Part shown: positions 6,901-11,615 of the stretch, one piece after another | Layout of the letters: each line of letters opens with the position of its first letter | How positions within the stretch are numbered: the first letter of the stretch is position 1 | Source: Actinomycetes bacterium | GTDB taxonomy: Bacteria; Actinomycetota; Actinomycetes; S36-B12; UBA10799 | Length of the DNA: 11,615 bases | Assembly: GCA_029779995.1 (NCBI GenBank) | Contig: JAKOZM010000397.1 | Coordinates: 1 to 11,615 of the forward strand | Direction of reading: 5' to 3' | The notes under the pieces: model-generated | Told to the model about the DNA's origin: nothing | Seen by the model: the letters and a program-made list of their open reading frames with translations, nothing else | Databases searched by the model: none | Program-made: the position numbers and the translations under genes

Positions 6901-7383
6901 GCGGTGCGCGGGCAGACCGATGAGGAACTGCCCGAGGTGCGAATCGAGTTGCCGCTGAACGCCCACCTGCCACACGACTACGTGCCGGACGAGCGCCTGC
7001 GGCTGATGGCGTACACGACGTTGGCGCAGGCCACCTCCGAGCAGGACATCGCGGAGTTCGTGGCAGAGATGACCGACCGGTACGGACCCCTGCCGGCACC
7101 GGTTCTGGTGCTGGTGGAGGTCGCCCAGCTCCGCCTGCTGGCCCGCTCAGCGGGGCTCACGGAGATCGTTGCGGCCGGTACCCGGATCCGGTTCGCGCCC
7201 GCTCACCTGCCGGAGAGCAGGACCATGCGATTGGCCAGGCTGTATCCCGGCAGCATCTACAAGGCGGCTTCAGGCACGATCCTGGTCCCGGCGCCCAGGG
7301 GGTCGGGCCTGGGCGCGAAACCGTTCGTGGACCACGACCTGCTCGACTGGGTGCGGGAGTTCGTGCGGGCTGTGCTGGAATGA
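3961..7383 (+). CDS. mfd: Transcription-repair coupling factor Mfd
   Basis: ATP-dependent translocase that removes RNA polymerase stalled at DNA lesions and recruits UvrA. The 1140-residue product spans the full family layout. The UvrB-like N-terminal module has WETLPHERLSP (78-88) and FAVRGGIVDVF (167-177). The CarD-like RNA-polymerase-interaction domain is about 470-565 (PGDFVVHNQHGVGRY). The translocase has Walker A GDVGFGKT (624-631, Lys630), DEEQ (725-728), SATPIPRT (751-758), FFIHNRVES (809-817), ESGMDIPN (868-875) and QLRGRVGR (894-901), followed by the TRG-like segment near 941-956 and the C-terminal regulatory domain. The frame is open for a further 106 codons upstream, but that part is repeat-rich and unlike Mfd; GTG 3961 gives MVLADVIQSLGSL, which aligns with the usual N-terminus. 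No good Shine-Dalgarno is present; see the -10 box at 3948. Mfd in other actinobacteria is about 1150-1230 residues, so this one is slightly short. Confidence 0.97.
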   Translation: MVLADVIQSLGSLPDIADWLRALPDAGSELTVTAGVEPFVLAACRQSLVAVTATGRQADDLRDALTDLGRTNAVFPAWETLPHERLSPTADTVGRRMAVIADVAVGTLPDVLIVPVRALMQPFAHELAQERPLVLRVGDEPGFEEVILRLVRAGYERVPMVERRGQFAVRGGIVDVFVPTDEHPTRVEFFGDEVDQLRMFAVSDQRTIATRATPLSLPVVRELLLTDAVRERARQLMSAYPHIADVLADLANGMPVEGMESLAPVLTDDLITLLDLLPIGTPIVNVGGERIAARALELVRTSEEFLQAGWHNAAVGNSVPLDLSRAAYRSPHELHEQALARGLPISNLDTLGTLASGLKPAPTYRGDVAALAKDAQAAVAAGIPVVIAMGATGPATRLAEQLNAEEVPTRLFGDSGLEPLVHIVKARLTHGFTTESLVLVTERDITGQVSSQVTKMPTKRRKALDPLTLKPGDFVVHNQHGVGRYVQMTQRTVGGTVREYLVLEYAASKRGQPADRLYVPTDQLDQVTRYVGGEAPAVHRLGGADWQKAKGKAKRAMREIAAELIKLYAARQATKGHEFGPDTPWQRELEDAFPYQETPDQMSTIDEVKADMRKPVPMDRLVCGDVGFGKTEIAVRAAFKAVQDGMQVAVLVPTTLLVKQHHKTFTERYGSFPIRVEALSRFQSDAEAQRVVEGLADGTVDVVIATHRILGPKTRFKNLGLLIVDEEQRFGVEHKEHMKALRTTVDVLSMSATPIPRTLEMAVTGIREISTIQTPPEDRLPVLTFVGPYDEKQIAAAIRRELLRDGQVFFIHNRVESINRVAARINDLVPEARIASAHGQLPEHTLEQTVVDFWEGRIDVLVCTTIVESGMDIPNANTLIVDRSDAFGLSQLHQLRGRVGRGRERAYAYFLYPPEKPLTQTAHDRLETIAAHTDLGSGMAVAMKDLEIRGAGNLLGGEQSGHIANIGFDLYVRMVGEALAAVRGQTDEELPEVRIELPLNAHLPHDYVPDERLRLMAYTTLAQATSEQDIAEFVAEMTDRYGPLPAPVLVLVEVAQLRLLARSAGLTEIVAAGTRIRFAPAHLPESRTMRLARLYPGSIYKAASGTILVPAPRGSGLGAKPFVDHDLLDWVREFVRAVLE

Positions 7384-7417
7384 CCCGCCACGTTCTACGA
7401 CGAAGGCGCCGGGCGCG

Positions 7418-7423
7418 TAGTCT
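7418..7423 (+). promoter_or_regulatory. Putative -10 box for the lipoprotein-mazG pair
   Basis: TAGTCT matches TANNNT, 35 bases after the mfd stop, and would start transcription near 7430, about 22 bases before the GTG at 7452. There is no clear -35. Read-through from mfd is equally possible. Confidence 0.3.
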
Positions 7424-7451
7424 GGGGGCGGTCGTCAGCAAGGGAGCGAGA

Positions 7452-8056
7452 GTGTCGGTCAAGCGGTGGATCCCAGGGGTCGTTCTGGCAGGTGTCGTGC
7501 TGTCCGGGTGTGGACAGACACTCGCGGGCTCGGCCGCCGTCGTCGGCGACGAACGGCTCACGGACGCGCAGCTCAGCCAGACGGTGTCGACGTTGGCGCA
7601 GGAACTCGGGATCGAGAACAGCGCCCAGGTGTCGCAGGCCGTCCTGTCCCGCTGGATGGTCTCGCAACTTGTGGATCAGCTCGCTGAGGACAAGGGTGTG
7701 ACGATCAGCAAGGGGGAGGTGGACGCCGCCATCGCGCAGGAGAGCGAGAGCGCGGGCGGTCAGGAGGCCTTCGAACAGGGCGCTCTGCAAGCCGGTGTGC
7801 TGCCCGCGGACATCGCTGACGCGGTGCGTACGTCACTGCTCATCGAGAAGATGGCGCAGTTCACCATCACCGGCGACGACCCCAGCGGCCAGACCGGCCT
7901 GATCACTCAGGTCCAGCAGCTCAGCGCCGAACTGGATCCGCAGGTCAGTCCCCGATTCGGTACCTGGGACGAGGAACAGTTGGCCGTGGGAGCGCTGCCC
8001 GACGACCTCTCCACCCCGGTGATCGACGAGGCCGTTCCGCAGTTGCAACCTTCCCC

Positions 8057-8060
<4 letters not shown>
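7452..8060 (+). CDS. SurA-N-like lipoprotein (no PPIase domain)
   Basis: Predicted exported lipoprotein of 202 residues. The start GTG 7452 has GGGAG at 7442-7446 and gives a textbook signal peptide: SVKR, a hydrophobic core WIPGVVLAGVV, and lipobox LSGC with Cys20 as the acylation site. The mature part (AVVGDERLTDAQLSQTV, then LSRWMVSQLVDQLAEDKG and SKGEVDAAIAQ) resembles the helical N-terminal domain of SurA/PrsA-type chaperones. No parvulin prolyl-isomerase domain follows; the chain ends soon after a short GTWDEEQLAVG segment. An ATG at 7380 in the same frame, overlapping the mfd stop, would add 24 Arg-rich residues before the signal peptide and is less likely. Proteins of this type sit between mfd and mazG in several actinobacteria. 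A role in folding exported proteins is inferred from the domain only. Confidence 0.82.
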
Positions 8061-10053
<1,993 letters not shown>

Positions 10054-10093
10054 CGTCGCCCGTGAGGTAGCCCTGCCGGGCCATGATGGTCCC

Positions 10094-11455
10094 ATGCTGC
10101 CTGTGCATGACGTCGCCACCATCCGCACTGCTGAAGCCGACCTGATGGCGCAACTGCCCGATGGTGCGCTCATGCAGCGGGCGGCCATCGGCTTGGCAAC
10201 AGTGACTGCCGATCTGATCAAGGAAACGTTGGGTCGTCGTCCGGGCACTCGCGTGTGTGTGGTGGCCGGGTCGGGGAACAACGGCGGGGACGCCCTGTAC
10301 GCGGGTGCCAAGCTCGCCAACCGCGGCGTCCAAGTGGACATCGTGGCCACCTCAGACACGCCGCATCCTGACGGCCTGGCCGCGGCGATCCGGGCAGGGG
10401 CCGTGGTCCGCGAGCCCCGACGGGCCGACGTGGTGCTGGACGCCGTGGTGGGTATCGGCGGCACGGGGCCGCTGCGACCCTCCGCTGTGGCGATCCGCGA
10501 CACGGTCGACGCCGAACTCACGATCGCCGTTGATCTTCCCAGCGGCCTTCAGCCGGACACCGGTGACACCCCGGGCGAGGTGTGGGTGGCCGATCACACG
10601 ATCACCTTCGGCACGCTCAAAGCGGGCGTGGCACTGCGCCCCGACGTATGCGGCGACGTGCACCTGGTGGACATCGGGCTGGCGGCGACACTGCCGCCGG
10701 CGACCATACATGTGGTGGAGTCAGATGACGCGGCGGACTTCGTGCCGCGCCCGGGTTTCCGTGACAACAAGTACACGCGCGGCGTCGTGGATATCGCTGC
10801 CGGGTCGGACAAGTATCCCGGGGCTGGCGTGCTCTGTACGGCAGGGGCGCGTCACTCGGGAGCCGGGATGGTGCGGTCGCCGGTGACGGGGTTCCCTGAT
10901 GTCGTGGCCGCTGCGGGCCGCACGGACGCCTACGTGGTGGGTCCCGGGCTGGCTGATGAAGCCCGACTGGAGCAGGCCGTGGGCCAGGCGATGGCCGCAG
11001 GCAGGCCTGTGGTGATGGATGCTGAAGCCTTGCCGCACGTGGCACCTGGGACGGTGGTGATCACACCGCACGAGGGTGAGTTCGCGCGGCTAGGATTCAC
11101 CATCGGATCCGACCGCATCGCGGCCGTGCGGGCGGCGGCAACCCAGTTGCAGGTTGCTGTTCTGCTCAAGGGCGCGGTGACCGTCGTGGCAGAGCCCGGC
11201 GGACAGGTCTACCTGAACCTCCACAGCAGTCCCAACTTGGCCACTGCCGGCTCCGGCGACGTTCTGTCCGGACTGCTGGGTGGGCTGCTGGCCCGGCATT
11301 TCGTGAACCGCGCCCCCGATCTGCCGACGATGGCCCGCTTGGCCGCTTGCGCCGCTCTGATTCATGGGGAAGCGGGCCGGCGCGCGACGTTCCCGGCCAC
11401 GGCGGTGGATATCGCAGACGAGGTGCGGGCGGCGGTGGCCTGGGCGGCAGGCTGA
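10094..11455 (+). CDS. nnr: Bifunctional NAD(P)H-hydrate repair enzyme Nnr (epimerase + dehydratase)
   Basis: Repairs hydrated NAD(P)H. The N-terminal YjeF_N domain epimerises S and R forms and the C-terminal kinase-fold domain dehydrates NAD(P)HX using ADP. The 453-residue product has both. Epimerase (about 1-215): GSGNNGGDAL (59-68, Asp66) and AVDLPSGLQPDTG with Asp147. Dehydratase (about 230-453): VDIAAGSDKYPGAGVLC, ARHSGAGMVRSP, YVVGPGL, ITPHEGEFARLG, VLLKGAVTVVA and the ATAGSGDVLSG signature with Asp389. It starts 40 bases after eno. No Shine-Dalgarno precedes ATG 10094; CATGAT at 10082-10087 lies 6 bases before it and could be a -10 box of a leaderless transcript. nnr followed by alr is a standard actinobacterial order, usually downstream of glmS and acpS, which are not here. 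Confidence 0.95.
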   Translation: MLPVHDVATIRTAEADLMAQLPDGALMQRAAIGLATVTADLIKETLGRRPGTRVCVVAGSGNNGGDALYAGAKLANRGVQVDIVATSDTPHPDGLAAAIRAGAVVREPRRADVVLDAVVGIGGTGPLRPSAVAIRDTVDAELTIAVDLPSGLQPDTGDTPGEVWVADHTITFGTLKAGVALRPDVCGDVHLVDIGLAATLPPATIHVVESDDAADFVPRPGFRDNKYTRGVVDIAAGSDKYPGAGVLCTAGARHSGAGMVRSPVTGFPDVVAAAGRTDAYVVGPGLADEARLEQAVGQAMAAGRPVVMDAEALPHVAPGTVVITPHEGEFARLGFTIGSDRIAAVRAAATQLQVAVLLKGAVTVVAEPGGQVYLNLHSSPNLATAGSGDVLSGLLGGLLARHFVNRAPDLPTMARLAACAALIHGEAGRRATFPATAVDIADEVRAAVAWAAG

Positions 11456-11471
11456 GGGGAACGCCGAATCC

Positions 11472-11512
11472 ACACATCTGGTTGGCGGCACGGTCGCTTC
11501 AACCAGATGTGT
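11472..11512. repeat. Perfect 13-bp inverted repeat between nnr and alr
   Basis: ACACATCTGGTTG (11472-11484) and CAACCAGATGTGT (11500-11512) are exact reverse complements around a 15-base loop. The stem is AT-richer than its surroundings and no T-run follows, so it is unlike a plain terminator of this GC-rich genome. It lies 17 bases after the nnr stop and about 60 bases before the alr -10 box. It may be a REP-like dispersed palindrome, a bidirectional terminator or a protein-binding site. CAACCAGATG also occurs at 3910-3919. Confidence 0.75.
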
Positions 11513-11572
11513 TGACGCACTGGTCGACCGCCGGGCGACGACGCGCCTTCGGGTGCCGCGCCCCCTGGCGCC

Positions 11573-11578
11573 TACCAT
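11573..11578 (+). promoter_or_regulatory. Putative -10 box for alr (leaderless)
   Basis: TACCAT fits TANNNT and ends 6 bases before the ATG at 11585, so transcription would begin at or very near the start codon. The short AGG before ATG is too close to serve as a Shine-Dalgarno. Confidence 0.4.
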
Positions 11579-11584
11579 TGAGGT

Positions 11585-11615
11585 ATGCCTCGCGCCCAAG
11601 CCCGCATCGATCTGG
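11585..11615 (+). CDS. alr: Probable alanine racemase, first ten codons (3' partial)
   Basis: Ten codons, MPRAQARIDL, are visible before the window ends. This matches the usual opening of actinobacterial alanine racemase (PRAEAxIDLDAIRHN), a PLP enzyme that makes D-alanine for peptidoglycan. Position directly after nnr supports the call, since nnr-alr-tsaE is a common actinobacterial run. With so little sequence, identification rests mainly on context. Confidence 0.68.
   Translation, partial: MPRAQARIDL

Noticed and set aside
7380..7451. ATG 7380 as start of the lipoprotein, overlapping the mfd stop
   Set aside because: It would place 24 Arg-rich residues before the signal peptide; GTG 7452 has a ribosome-binding site and gives a canonical lipoprotein signal.

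Overview
The window is a stretch of housekeeping chromosome from a high-GC actinomycete. Frequent GTG starts, GTGA stop/start overlaps, TANNNT-type -10 boxes and proteins that read like mycobacterial or Streptomyces homologues support this. The order glmU-prs-rplY-pth ... mfd-(SurA-like lipoprotein)-mazG-eno is a familiar actinobacterial arrangement. I cannot place the organism below class level. All genes lie on the + strand, and I see no phage, transposase, CRISPR or tRNA/rRNA gene.

Layout: the 3' end of glmU (cell-wall UDP-GlcNAc synthesis) is followed by prs (PRPP synthase), rplY (ribosomal protein L25), pth (peptidyl-tRNA hydrolase) and a cysQ-like bisphosphate nucleotidase (bases 1-3603). 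A 357-base gene-free interval (3604-3960) holds diverged inverted repeats. Next come mfd (transcription-repair coupling factor), a small SurA-N-like lipoprotein, mazG (NTP pyrophosphohydrolase) and eno (enolase), bases 3961-10053. The window closes with nnr (bifunctional NAD(P)HX repair enzyme), a gene-free stretch with a perfect 13-bp hairpin, and the first codons of a probable alr (alanine racemase).

How the genes relate: glmU and alr feed peptidoglycan synthesis. prs supplies PRPP for nucleotides and NAD. rplY and pth serve translation. cysQ, mazG and nnr are cleanup enzymes for PAP, aberrant NTPs and damaged NAD(P)H. mfd handles stalled polymerase and DNA repair, and eno is glycolytic. 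rplY/pth and lipoprotein/mazG are translationally coupled through GTGA overlaps. Promoter-like -10 boxes before prs, rplY, mfd, the lipoprotein gene, eno and alr suggest several short transcription units; mfd, alr and perhaps nnr look leaderless.

I found no obviously new multi-gene system. The points most worth a second look are an L25 protein whose usual C-terminal beta domain seems replaced by an Ala/Glu-rich helical tail, a hairpin that would mask the rplY Shine-Dalgarno sequence, the repeat cluster before mfd, the hairpin before alr, and the eno-nnr-alr junction where ftsB would usually follow eno.
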